DNA from: Gillisia xinjiangensis
Lineage (GTDB): Bacteria > Bacteroidota > Bacteroidia > Flavobacteriales > Flavobacteriaceae
DNA: 64,000 nt
Reading direction: 5' to 3'
Assembly: GCF_046298265.1 (NCBI RefSeq)
Contig: NZ_JBKAHK010000004.1
Coordinates: forward strand, 310,001 to 374,000
How positions within the stretch are numbered: the stretch's first letter is position 1; each line of letters starts with the position of its first letter. The position numbers and the translations under genes were made by a program. Shown here piece by piece: positions 8,601 through 15,796 of this stretch. The notes beneath the pieces are model-generated. The model saw nothing but the letters and a program-made list of their open reading frames with translations. It was not told the DNA's origin and ran no database searches.

Positions 8601-9525
8601 CATCAATTTTTTTAGCGATAGCCTGAACCTGTGAAAGGGTAAGATCTTCAAAATTTATAAATTGACTAAAATCTATTCTACCATCATATTCAATAACATG
8701 AATAAAATCAAAATGATCAATAACAATGCTTCCGGGAGAAAGAATATTTGGCAGGGTAATATTTTGAAAAATAAGATCCTGATTATAAATTCGAACTGAA
8801 GGACTACCATTTCCTGCCTGACTCACGTAGATATTTTTTTGAGAATCTACCGCAATTCTATAAGGAGTATTAACATCGGCTGTAATAAGACCCGGAACTC
8901 CAGAGTTTTTATCATATATTCTTATACGGCTTAATTGATTACTCTCAGGCCCACTGTTTCCATCGTTAAACTCTGCTACATAAACATTCTCCTCATCAAC
9001 ATCAACCCCTAATGGCCTATAAAATGAAGTAAAAATGGTTCTGGAATTAATTAAAGTTCCTTCGGGGCTAAAAACCCATATTTTCCCATTATCTTCAAAG
9101 GTTTCACCTCCAGCAAAATAGTCTGCTATATAAATAAAGCCATTTTCATCTATTGCAATATCTAATGGACTATCCAAAGCAGATGCTGGAATAAAATTGG
9201 GATTTATTAAATTTCCAGAATTATCTCTTTTAGCTACACCTTTTCCAAAAGTGAGTAAATATACGTTTCCTTCAGGATCAGTTGCAATGGAGATTGTTAT
9301 ATCCTCTGAGTTTACCGAAGGAGGTATTATTTTAACATTGACAGTTGGTAAAGTCTTATTTTCTAACCATTGATACTCCGGTATAATCATTTCCGGATTC
9401 TGACCAACAACATTCCAGGAAGAAACAAATAATGTAAAGATAAAAATAACCCATAGGAATACCCTTCCAAAAAAATTGTGGAATGGTGTTTTTGAATATG
9501 TTTTACCAGTAATGGTACTGCTCAT
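5638..9525 (-). CDS. Large type IX-secreted surface protein (NHL-like, HYR and Ig-like repeats)
   Basis: This is a 1295-residue exported protein. The N-terminus has a hydrophobic signal segment (about residues 22-41, ending near VVGQ). Residues about 45-380 contain NHL/SMP-30-like propeller repeats (GNVYLLTFGKGVAKRD, GFIYIADYFAGG, NVYVAEFNDG, NIYVSQAGNG). A HYR domain follows (LLNCPADITV to TCSFTITVNP, about 390-467), then a cadherin-like segment with ILENDTYTSG and several HYR/Ig-like modules rich in DNCG and DTTAPV motifs. The last 80 residues (YIFIYPNPTPGPF to IIRVIIE) are a type A type IX secretion sorting domain. Two adjacent modules are nearly identical. It is predicted to be anchored at or released from the cell surface; its binding target is unknown. 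The start is the ATG closest to the signal segment. Confidence 0.85.
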   Translation of the reverse strand: MSSTITGKTYSKTPFHNFFGRVFLWVIFIFTLFVSSWNVVGQNPEMIIPEYQWLENKTLPTVNVKIIPPSVNSEDITISIATDPEGNVYLLTFGKGVAKRDNSGNLINPNFIPASALDSPLDIAIDENGFIYIADYFAGGETFEDNGKIWVFSPEGTLINSRTIFTSFYRPLGVDVDEENVYVAEFNDGNSGPESNQLSRIRIYDKNSGVPGLITADVNTPYRIAVDSQKNIYVSQAGNGSPSVRIYNQDLIFQNITLPNILSPGSIVIDHFDFIHVIEYDGRIDFSQFINFEDLTLSQVQAIAKKIDEGQKANAFSIKVFNPNRELKITIKDQIDFPIDLTFNNCDKMYVNNAKIFGSPNFILGYVPDRLEFDLEIYKRTPSFDLIKPLLNCPADITVTAAAGATSTEVNYTVPIPTDNCSTPVLTRNGPATGSSFRLGETTIIYTAEDAAGNVETCSFTITVNPNDSETTPIPVLKDDTYPVNAYEVLIADNNPIDGILENDTYTSGFQIEIIDEVGFGVLNLNSDGTFVYTPNDAISRTGGTDRFTYRLINADGVVSEIPGIVIITVIQLTIECPANSELQVDLNGQCEVPLPDFTGLVSTNNPNAVITQSPLEGTPISEDTLITFTATVNERGSVFCERLVEVINRKVLDFNCPSTQIEEIAAADGNFEIPDYTALVDVTSYCGIENIVQNPPRGTIISSSQTIVFTISDDFEVKECEIELILTQPDPPFNINCVSNYLVKLEGNNIVIPTAEFVEGDLSNIEFTVAEQSFTCADIGINSITIEATNLNTGETDSCIVEVTVEDTTAPVVSCLVTPYTITLAPDESRTITGEELDTGSSDNCGNVSFSLSQSTFTASDEGSNTIILTVTDENNNSSTCSVLVQVEVEDPQAAFECKEFFTIQLDANGQATLSAGDLYTGDGTGTQFSLSKSTFTCADVGVQTITLSYTGAETGSCPLEVTVGDIIAPVISCLVVPYEITLAPDESRTITGEELDTGSFDNCGNVSFSLSQSTFTASDDGSNTITLTVTDENNNSSTCSVLVQVEVEDPQAAFECKEFFTIQLDANGQATLSSGDLYTGDPGDREFTLNTSSFDCTNIGENPVVLNYTGNDGSGSCTINVTIEDALPPEIQTQNISISLDSFGFATITPEMVDNGTIDNCGIPEFSLDLLDFSCENLGINTVLFTAIDANGNSATQTVNVDVTGNCKQISIPPIEYIFIYPNPTPGPFTFEAPTGWIIEKVDVFDYRGRYITTAEFPMGEPYNMDLGTLQTAVYTLHLTTNQGNKIIRVIIE
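6285..7097 (-). repeat. Recent 477-base tandem duplication inside the surface protein gene
   Basis: The stretch at about 6285-6620 recurs at about 6762-7097, offset by exactly 477 bases (159 codons), with only scattered substitutions at DNA level. The encoded copies both read LAPDESRTITGEELDTGS, then SSTCSVLVQVEVEDPQAA and FTIQLDANGQATLS. The flanking modules are far more diverged, so this pair reflects a recent duplication or gene conversion that keeps the frame. Confidence 0.85.
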
Positions 9526-9544
9526 CCAATTGGGGGTTAAGGAA

Positions 9545-9552
9545 CAAATATA
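9545..9552 (-). promoter_or_regulatory. Candidate promoter of the surface protein gene, with upstream TGTTAACA
   Basis: CAAATATA on the plus strand is TATATTTG on the minus strand, an exact match to the Bacteroidota -7 box TAnnTTTG, and it sits 20 bases before the start codon at 9525. No convincing TTTG -33 box is visible. The palindrome TGTTAACA lies at 9585-9592, upstream of the box at an activator-like distance. Confidence 0.6.
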
Positions 9553-9607
9553 ATGTAGTTTTCCTTGAAATATTGCCCGCTAACTGTTAACATTTAAACA
9601 CAAGAGA

Positions 9608-9703
9608 GCTGTATAAAGATCGATAACATATTGATTTTTAACGCGATATTCACCTCTTAAAGTAAATAACCCGTTAAAAAATATATTACTGTCCCTATAC
9701 AGC
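9608..9703. repeat. Nested inverted repeats between response regulator and surface protein genes
   Basis: The outer arms are GCTGTATA (9608-9615) and TATACAGC (9696-9703). The inner arms are TTTTTAACG (9635-9643) and CGTTAAAAA (9672-9680). Both pairs are perfect. The structure lies just downstream of the response regulator gene on its strand, so it may end that transcript or form a cruciform. It has no terminator-like U run. Confidence 0.5.
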
Positions 9704-9734
9704 CCTTTTGGAAACTGAACGCTTTAAATGTCCT

Positions 9735-10454
9735 TTATTCTTTAACTTCCTTATTTCTAACAACAAGTCTAAAACCTTCCCCGTGAATGTTAAGGATCTC
9801 CACATCCGGATCTTTTTTAAGGTATTTACGCAGCTTGGCGATGTAAACATCCATACTTCGGGAAGTGAAATAATTGTCGTCCCTCCAAATTTTGGTTAGT
9901 GCAAGCTCTCTTGGCATGAGATCATTTTCATGCAAAGCCAGCAAACGCAATAATTCATTCTCTTTTGGAGATAATTTTTGAGGTTCTTCATCTTTATAAG
10001 TCAAAAACCTAAGCTTTGAATTCAGGTGAAATCCGCCAACGATGAACTCAAACTGCTTACTGTCGGCAACGCTATCGGTAGCTTTACGCTGCATGATCGC
10101 TTTTATTTTCATCAAGAGCACTTCACTGTCAAAAGGTTTATTCAGGTAATCATCTGCCCCTACTTTATATCCTTTGAGTACATCTTCTTTCATCGCTTTT
10201 GCGGTTAGGAAGATAATAGGGATTTCCTCATTCTTTTCGCGAATTTCCTTAGCCAGTGTAAATCCGTCTTTGTAAGGCATCATCACATCCAGGATACAAA
10301 GATCAAAATCATCTTTTTTGAATTTCTCAAATCCTTCCATTCCATTTTTGGCGTGCGTAACATCATAGTCATTCATAGCCAAATAGTCTTTTAAGACAGT
10401 TCCAAAATTGGGATCGTCTTCAACCAGTAAAATCTTTTTGTTTTCAGTTTCCAT
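9735..10454 (-). CDS. OmpR-family response regulator (RprY-like)
   Basis: The 239-residue DNA-binding response regulator has a receiver domain at residues 5-120 with the acidic pair Asp13-Asp14, phosphoacceptor Asp56 (CILDVMMP) and conserved Lys106 (YLNKPFD). A winged-helix domain (about 140-235) has the OmpR pattern KLSPKENELLRLL and SRSMDVYIAKLRKYL. It is encoded three bases after the histidine kinase and is the natural partner of it. The overall arrangement resembles RprX/RprY of Bacteroides, though assignment as the orthologue needs a tree. I give no gene symbol for that reason. Confidence 0.92.
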   Translation of the reverse strand: METENKKILLVEDDPNFGTVLKDYLAMNDYDVTHAKNGMEGFEKFKKDDFDLCILDVMMPYKDGFTLAKEIREKNEEIPIIFLTAKAMKEDVLKGYKVGADDYLNKPFDSEVLLMKIKAIMQRKATDSVADSKQFEFIVGGFHLNSKLRFLTYKDEEPQKLSPKENELLRLLALHENDLMPRELALTKIWRDDNYFTSRSMDVYIAKLRKYLKKDPDVEILNIHGEGFRLVVRNKEVKE

Positions 10455-10457
10455 ATT

Positions 10458-12026
10458 CTAAGTTATTAATGGTAATTTAATTATAAAAGTACTTCCTTTT
10501 CCCTTTTCGCTTTCCACGGAAATAGTTCCGTGGTGGTCGTCCAGGATGCGTTTAACATAAGCCAGACCTAAGCCGTGACCTTTTACATTATGTATATCTC
10601 CCGTGTGCTCACGATAGAATTTTTCAAATATTTTTCGTTGTACTATCCTATTCATCCCCATTCCCTGATCTCTGATTTTCAACACTATTAAATTCTTAAC
10701 ATTTTCAGAATAGATATCAATTTTAGGGGGATCTTCAGAATATTTAATCGCATTGTCAAGCACATTTACCAGCACATTGGTCATATGATTTTGATTTGCC
10801 AGCACGGAAGATTTCAAAGCTCCAAAATGGGTTTTTATATACCCATTCCTGTCCTCTACAATCAACTCTACATGGCTCATCGCTTCCTCCACAAGTTCAT
10901 GTAACTGCAGCCGTTCCTTTTTTAAGTCCAGTTCGTTTTTTTCCAGTTTTGATATCTGCAATACATTTTCTACCTGGGCGTTCATTCTTTTATTCTCATC
11001 CCTAATCATTTGCAGATAACGGGCAACTTTTTCCTTATCGCTAATTATTTTGGGGTTTTTAATGGCATCCAACGCTAAATTAATGGTTGCAATAGGTGTT
11101 TTAAACTCGTGGGTCATATTATTGATGAAATCGGTTTTGATCTGGGAAATCTGCCGCTGTTTGATCAATTGAGATAACGCACTTGAATAGGCTATTACAA
11201 TAATAAGCGTAAAAATTATGGAGAGCAGCGCCATCAAAGTAACCGATGATAGCACCACTTTCTTTTTACCTGTGAAATTAACCAGCAATTGATAATCGCT
11301 GTCGCCGGTATTATTTATAAACAGCGGCACCGAATAGGTTGCCGGATAATCCGGGGAGAAATTATCTGAATGTACCTTAGTTGCCAATGAATTGCTGTAA
11401 ACCGCATATTCAAATGCTGTATTAAGGTTATAATTTTGAAGCTCGGTTTTCAAATGTTCTTCAACTGCACTCTCCGAAAGTCTTTGATGAATTGGGATCC
11501 GGGAAGTATATTCCAGGATAAAAGAACGTAAAACATCTTTTTCCATCTCCTCCATTTGCATAAACCTGTTAAGCTTTTCTTCTGACGTAAGCACCGCTCC
11601 CTGGGTATTTCCTTTATTCAGAATCGACGATAACTTATCGTTTATAAGATCGGAGAACTGAAGGCTGTCCTGGGCAAAAACAAGGAAATCTGAAGTAATT
11701 TTATAATCGTCATCAGGGATCCCTTCAGATAACCTAGCAGATTTACCATCTTCCCCTTCCTGTTTCAAAAGAAAATATTCATTTAAAACCTTTTCATTTA
11801 AGAGAATGGCGGAATTGTCGGTATCGGTAAATTTATACCAAAACCTTTCCAACTCATTATTTTGGATATTTTCTGAAACATTCACAAGAACCTGTTTGGC
11901 ATTATAGGAGAATTGCTCTTCCTTATCTTCCACCGTGCTTTTTATCCAATATCCCTGAACAAAAATAATCCCAATTAGCGATAGACTCATCAGCACAACC
12001 AGTAAAAGGAACAACTTTTTATTCAT
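10458..12026 (-). CDS. Membrane sensor histidine kinase (RprX-like)
   Basis: The 522-residue kinase has a first membrane segment at about residues 5-25, a 230-residue extracytoplasmic sensor region, a second membrane segment at about 258-280, the H-box NNMTHEFKTP with His306, and a HATPase domain (NVLDNAIKYS N-box, RDQGMGMN G1 box, GHGLGLAYVKRI G2 box). It lacks an obvious HAMP domain. It is the first gene of a two-gene operon with the response regulator, separated by three bases. A TAnnTTTG box lies directly in front of the ATG, and an inverted repeat sits upstream of that, suggesting autoregulation. Confidence 0.92.
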   Translation of the reverse strand: MNKKLFLLLVVLMSLSLIGIIFVQGYWIKSTVEDKEEQFSYNAKQVLVNVSENIQNNELERFWYKFTDTDNSAILLNEKVLNEYFLLKQEGEDGKSARLSEGIPDDDYKITSDFLVFAQDSLQFSDLINDKLSSILNKGNTQGAVLTSEEKLNRFMQMEEMEKDVLRSFILEYTSRIPIHQRLSESAVEEHLKTELQNYNLNTAFEYAVYSNSLATKVHSDNFSPDYPATYSVPLFINNTGDSDYQLLVNFTGKKKVVLSSVTLMALLSIIFTLIIVIAYSSALSQLIKQRQISQIKTDFINNMTHEFKTPIATINLALDAIKNPKIISDKEKVARYLQMIRDENKRMNAQVENVLQISKLEKNELDLKKERLQLHELVEEAMSHVELIVEDRNGYIKTHFGALKSSVLANQNHMTNVLVNVLDNAIKYSEDPPKIDIYSENVKNLIVLKIRDQGMGMNRIVQRKIFEKFYREHTGDIHNVKGHGLGLAYVKRILDDHHGTISVESEKGKGSTFIIKLPLIT

Positions 12027-12030
12027 GGAT

Positions 12031-12038
12031 CAAAAGTA
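12031..12038 (-). promoter_or_regulatory. Candidate promoter of the two-component operon, very close to the start codon
   Basis: CAAAAGTA on the plus strand is TACTTTTG on the minus strand, a perfect -7 box. Only four bases separate it from the ATG at 12024-12026, so transcription from it would give a leaderless or nearly leaderless mRNA. Confidence 0.5.
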
Positions 12039-12043
12039 ATATT

Positions 12044-12081
12044 TTAACATTTAGAGCCTTATCTCTTTAACCAAATGTTAA
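12044..12081. promoter_or_regulatory. Inverted repeat TTAACATTT / AAATGTTAA, candidate operator
   Basis: Perfect 9-base arms at 12044-12052 and 12073-12081 are separated by 20 bases, directly upstream of the kinase promoter box. The right arm is part of the palindrome TGTTAACA (12076-12083), which also occurs upstream of the neighbouring surface protein gene. The position fits a binding site for the response regulator, which is inference. Confidence 0.45.
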
Positions 12082-12092
12082 CAAAACATATC

Positions 12093-12683
12093 CTAATTTT
12101 TAATAGCTTTTAAGATAAATTCATGAATATTCTGCACCTGTTCTTTTGTAGAAGATAAATCATCGTTTTTTATTTCGAAATCGGCAAGAGTACGTTTTTT
12201 CTCATCACTCCATTGATGCTTCAATCTCGCTTCAATTTCTTTCACTGTACTTTGATCGCGTTTTTGAAGTCTTTGGATCCTGTTTTCCCTATCTGCAGTT
12301 ACCAGTATTACCCAATCACAGCGGGATTGCCCACCTGTTTCAAGCAAAATAGCCGCTTCATAAATCACATAAGCCTTAGTTTGGGCATTTTTCCATTCCT
12401 CAAAATCCCGGGCTACAGCCGGATGAACTATCTTGTTTAGATTTTCAAGTTGTTCCTTCTTATTGAAAACTTTAGAAGCTATGTATTTTCTGTTAAGTTT
12501 TCCTTCGGAATATGCTTCTTTCCCAAAGACCTGGATAATTTGAGATTTAACTTCTGCAGAAGTATCCATTAGCCTCTTTCCGGCCTCATCGGCAATATAA
12601 ACCGGAACTCCCAGTTCCCGGAAAAAACCGGCAACGGTGGTTTTTCCGCTTCCCATTCCGCCGGTAAGTCCAGCTACTTTCAT
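12093..12683 (-). CDS. coaE: Dephospho-CoA kinase
   Basis: This is the last step of coenzyme A synthesis: ATP-dependent phosphorylation of the 3'-OH of dephospho-CoA. The 196-residue protein begins MKVAGLTGGMGSGKTTVAGFF with the P-loop at residues 8-16. It continues with the family ADEAGKRLM segment, KIVHPAV, the YVIYEAAILLETG motif that positions dephospho-CoA, and the RIQRLQKRD lid. Its length is normal. The ATG start gives the P-loop at the expected distance. It lies downstream of the YbbR-like gene on the same strand, separated by a 184-base leader with direct and inverted repeats. Confidence 0.95.
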   Translation of the reverse strand: MKVAGLTGGMGSGKTTVAGFFRELGVPVYIADEAGKRLMDTSAEVKSQIIQVFGKEAYSEGKLNRKYIASKVFNKKEQLENLNKIVHPAVARDFEEWKNAQTKAYVIYEAAILLETGGQSRCDWVILVTADRENRIQRLQKRDQSTVKEIEARLKHQWSDEKKRTLADFEIKNDDLSSTKEQVQNIHEFILKAIKN

Positions 12684-12693
12684 ATGTGGATAT

Positions 12694-12799
12694 TTATTGT
12701 TTTTTATTGGTCATATCTATTCGCATATCTTCACCCGAGTTTGTATCGTGTTTCCATTATGCTCATTTCAAATGTTTATATTATTGTTTTTTATCGGTC
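12694..12799. repeat. Direct repeat in the coaE leader
   Basis: TTATTGTTTTTTATTGGTC at 12694-12712 recurs at 12781-12799 with a single T-to-C change (18 of 19 identical), 87 bases apart. Both copies lie upstream of the coaE start codon at 12683. No coding sense is evident in the region. Confidence 0.55.
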
Positions 12800-12815
12800 C
12801 CCCGATGGCTATCTG

Positions 12816-12869
12816 GAGACATCCATAATAATCCCCCCCTGTGTATCTACTTGCCGTTATGGATGTTTC
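12816..12869 (-). terminator. Inverted repeat at the end of the YbbR-like gene, possible terminator
   Basis: GAGACATCCATAA (12816-12828) pairs with TTATGGATGTTTC (12857-12869), 12 of 13 positions, with a 28-base loop containing a C7 run. The right arm overlaps the last bases of the YbbR-like reading frame. There is no clean U run directly after the hairpin, so a terminator role is tentative. Confidence 0.4.
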
Positions 12870-13827
12870 ATCGTTTAATTATAAATTGTATCTTCTGTTC
12901 ATTTAAACGCACATTGTTTACCAATTGTGGTTTCTTCACGATTTGCGCCAATAGATACCCGTCACTATTGCTGGCCTTTTGAAAATCGGCCACAACTTTG
13001 AAACCGGAAGGATTTATTTTATCATATTTTTGCAGACTTACCTGGTAAAAAACCGTCACCTCCTTTGGAAAGATCACTACATTCAAATTTTCAGGAACGT
13101 TGACAAGCTCTACGGGAATCACTGCTTTTCCTTCAGTAAACTTATCTGTTCGCAGGGAATAGTTAACCTCCTCCCTGTAAAAAGTAAGTCTCTTCAAATT
13201 TGCAGTATTCAGTTTAATACTCCCCTGAACATCCTTACTAATATTATTGATCCTTAAAGATCTTGTTTGAACCTTTTGAAGGGTATCCAGGATATTTTTT
13301 GGTCCGCTTATAGTGACCGAATCCGGTTCCAGCTTAATGCCTTCCAGGGCCGAATAACCTACAGAAAAGCTTAATTCAATATCGGGAACTATAGGGAGTT
13401 TTTTAACCATACGCTGCTCAAAATTTATCTTCAAATCTTCCTGAAGAAAATTCACATCCTCATAATCAATTTTTAGCTGCGTTAGGATTGCCTGCTTTTG
13501 TTTCTCAAGATCGTAGATAAGTTTATTGCCATCCTCGGTAGTTTCACTGATATCTATCGCCAGTTTTTTCGGGAAAATTTTTCTGAAAGCTATATTTATC
13601 CCATTATCCCGAAGCCTAAGCTCCAAACTGTTGGGGGAGTCTCCAAGGATGATTTTGTCTTTTGGAACATTGATATAGGTGATGGGAAATCCTACCACTT
13701 CCGAATATTGTTTTGAAAATTGAACGAAAATCCACACAAATGCCGAAAATGCCAGAAAAAACAAAAATGTTTTTAGTGGACCTTTTTTTATTAGGGGTTT
13801 ACGCTGTTTTGTTTTGTCTTGCATCAT
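12868..13827 (-). CDS. YbbR-like (CdaR-type) domain protein
   Basis: This is a 319-residue protein with one N-terminal membrane anchor (about residues 19-38, TFLFFLAFSAFVWIFVQF) followed by an extracytoplasmic region with at least two YbbR-type repeats. The repeats carry the recurring pattern VEPDSVTISGPKNILDTL and PVELVNVPENLNVVIFPKEVTVFYQV. In Firmicutes YbbR/CdaR regulates the di-adenylate cyclase CdaA; in Bacteroidota its function is not established. The first Met is followed by another, and either can be the start. The frame start overlaps the preceding glycosyltransferase by 29 bases. Confidence 0.85.
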   Translation of the reverse strand: MMQDKTKQRKPLIKKGPLKTFLFFLAFSAFVWIFVQFSKQYSEVVGFPITYINVPKDKIILGDSPNSLELRLRDNGINIAFRKIFPKKLAIDISETTEDGNKLIYDLEKQKQAILTQLKIDYEDVNFLQEDLKINFEQRMVKKLPIVPDIELSFSVGYSALEGIKLEPDSVTISGPKNILDTLQKVQTRSLRINNISKDVQGSIKLNTANLKRLTFYREEVNYSLRTDKFTEGKAVIPVELVNVPENLNVVIFPKEVTVFYQVSLQKYDKINPSGFKVVADFQKASNSDGYLLAQIVKKPQLVNNVRLNEQKIQFIIKR

Positions 13828-14824
13828 TAAAAAATAGCTTCGGAAAAGCGATTTGAGGTTTTAGTTTTAGGAATTTTATTTTCCAAATGGCTTTTAAAAA
13901 GCCAGTGCCATATCCATAGAATTGAATAAAAGTAGCAACAATTGCTGCCAAACCAATATCAAAACTGTTATTTTTTACTGCAGCATCTGTTCCAATTATC
14001 AAAAAATACAGCAAATAACATAAAAAGAAAAAGGGAATCCCTAAAAGTAGCAAAATTAATGCAGCGGTCAATCCCAGGATAAAAAAGCTGGGAAACCAGT
14101 AGGTAATCTTACCAGATCCAGGATGCCAAAGGTTTAATACCGGGCGCACCATTCCAAATTTTCGCACCTGAACATAGAATTTTTCCCAGTCGATCCTGCG
14201 CTTATGAAAAACTACCGCATTTGGGATGAGCCGGGTTTCAAAACCCAGTTTTTCCAACCGAAGCGAAAGATCCGGATCTTCCCCGGGATGAATTTCACCA
14301 AACCCACCGGAAGCTTCAAAAGCCTTTTTTGATAATCCCATATTAAAACTCCGTGGCTGGAATTTACCCACCGCTTTTTTTCTGCCCCGAATTCCTCCCG
14401 TGGTTAAAAAGGAAGTCATCGCATAATTAATAGCTTTCTGTAAATTGGAGAATTCAGGATGTGCAGCATCTGGACCTCCAAAACAATCGGTGTAATGTTG
14501 AGACAGATAGGAATGTACTTCATGTAAATAATTCGGCGGTAACAAAACATCAGAATCCAGAATTAGAAAATAATTTCCCGCTGCCTTTTCCATTCCAAAA
14601 TTCCTGGAATCTCCGGGACCGGAATTCGGCTTAAAATAATAACTGATCTGTAGCTTTTTTTGAAAATCCTTTATCACCTCTTCAGAAGAAAGCGTAGAGC
14701 CATCTTCTATGATCACGATCTCAAAGGAAGCTGGAAATTCCAGCTCCTGCATGCTTTGCAGCAATTCCCTGATCTCTTCCGGCCTGTTGTAAACCGGGAT
14801 GATAAATGAATAATTTAATTGCAT
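13799..14824 (-). CDS. Family 2 glycosyltransferase with C-terminal membrane segments
   Basis: The 341-residue protein has a GT-A catalytic domain: SFIIPVYNRPEEI at the N-terminus, IIEDGST, the metal-binding ILDSDVLLP (DxD-like), and GEDPDLSLRLEKLGF (the ED acceptor motif). Two to three hydrophobic segments follow at about residues 245-310, so it is membrane-associated, with a basic tail. The donor sugar and acceptor cannot be told from sequence. It sits between fabI and the YbbR gene on the same strand, and a fabI terminator separates it from fabI, so it probably starts its own transcript. Confidence 0.85.
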   Translation of the reverse strand: MQLNYSFIIPVYNRPEEIRELLQSMQELEFPASFEIVIIEDGSTLSSEEVIKDFQKKLQISYYFKPNSGPGDSRNFGMEKAAGNYFLILDSDVLLPPNYLHEVHSYLSQHYTDCFGGPDAAHPEFSNLQKAINYAMTSFLTTGGIRGRKKAVGKFQPRSFNMGLSKKAFEASGGFGEIHPGEDPDLSLRLEKLGFETRLIPNAVVFHKRRIDWEKFYVQVRKFGMVRPVLNLWHPGSGKITYWFPSFFILGLTAALILLLLGIPFFFLCYLLYFLIIGTDAAVKNNSFDIGLAAIVATFIQFYGYGTGFLKAIWKIKFLKLKPQIAFPKLFFNDARQNKTA

Positions 14825-14847
14825 CTAGTCAGTCATAATCTCTAAAT

Positions 14848-14886
14848 CAAAAAAAAACCTACTAAATCCTTTGAATCCAGCAGGTT
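14848..14886 (-). terminator. Rho-independent terminator of fabI
   Basis: On the minus-strand RNA the arms from 14886-14873 and 14869-14856 form a continuous 14-base stem if G-U pairs are allowed, with a three-base loop. A run of U follows (the A run at 14848-14857 on the plus strand). It lies 38 bases downstream of the fabI stop. Confidence 0.85.
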
Positions 14887-14923
14887 ATTTTTCTAGCTAT
14901 AGAATTGGATCATTTCAATTCTA

Positions 14924-15745
14924 CTACTCTGAATCTTTCATAAAAGTATCCATCACTTCCTGACTTACACCCATATTGGAAAAACCACCGTCGTTGTATA
15001 AATTCTGAAGAGTTACCCGTTTTGTAAGGTCGGAAAACAAGGTCAACGTATAATTTGCACAATCCATTGCGGTTGCATTTCCAAGAGGCGACATCTTATC
15101 TGCATAGGCTATAAATCCATCAAATCCTTTCACGCCTTGTCCGGCAGTGGTTGGCGTAGGAGATTGAGAAATTGTATTTACCCTTACTTTTTTATCTTTT
15201 CCGAAGAAATATCCAAAACTACGGGCAATAGACTCCAAATATGCTTTGTTGTCGGCCATATCGTTATAATCCGGGAATACGCGTTGTGCAGCCATGTAAG
15301 TTAGCGCTACAATACTTCCCCACTCATTCATCGCTTCCTTTTTGTAAAGCACCTGCATTGTTTTATGAAAAGAAACCGCAGATACGTCCCATCCTTTATG
15401 AGTGTAATCGTAATCCATATTGGTATAATGGTTTCCTTTTCTCACATTTACCGACATTCCTATGGAATGTAATACAAAATCCAGTTTTCCACCAAGAATC
15501 TCGGTCGCCTTTTCTACAAGGTTTTCCAAATCTTCAACACTGGTAGCATCTGCAGGAATGATCTCAGAATTTGTTTTTTTGGCAAGATCTTTAATATTTC
15601 CCATCCTCATAGCGATAGGTGCATTGGTAAGGACAAACTTCCCTCCTTCTTCATGCACGCGTTCGGCAGTTTTCCAGGCGATGGAATTTTCATCTAAAGC
15701 GCCAAAAATAATTCCTCTTTTTCCTTTTAGTAAATTGTATGACAT
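14924..15745 (-). CDS. fabI: Enoyl-[acyl-carrier-protein] reductase (FabI type)
   Basis: This enzyme reduces trans-2-enoyl-ACP with NAD(P)H, the final step of each fatty-acid elongation cycle. The 273-residue short-chain dehydrogenase shows the FabI-type cofactor motif (GIIFGALDENSIAWKTAE), LHSIGMS, and the catalytic pair Tyr160-x6-Lys167 (YNDMADNK) after LTYMAAQRVFPD. The usual Ala before the lysine is replaced by Asn, which does not affect the catalytic pair. The substrate-loop ISQSPTPTTAG deviates from the usual SAGPIRTLA, as in other Bacteroidota FabI proteins. It has its own terminator and follows recN on the same strand by 51 bases. Confidence 0.93.
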   Translation of the reverse strand: MSYNLLKGKRGIIFGALDENSIAWKTAERVHEEGGKFVLTNAPIAMRMGNIKDLAKKTNSEIIPADATSVEDLENLVEKATEILGGKLDFVLHSIGMSVNVRKGNHYTNMDYDYTHKGWDVSAVSFHKTMQVLYKKEAMNEWGSIVALTYMAAQRVFPDYNDMADNKAYLESIARSFGYFFGKDKKVRVNTISQSPTPTTAGQGVKGFDGFIAYADKMSPLGNATAMDCANYTLTLFSDLTKRVTLQNLYNDGGFSNMGVSQEVMDTFMKDSE

Positions 15746-15796
15746 GTGTTTTGGTTTTTTATAGTTGTAAAGGCCGTAAATATAACAAACTTGAAT

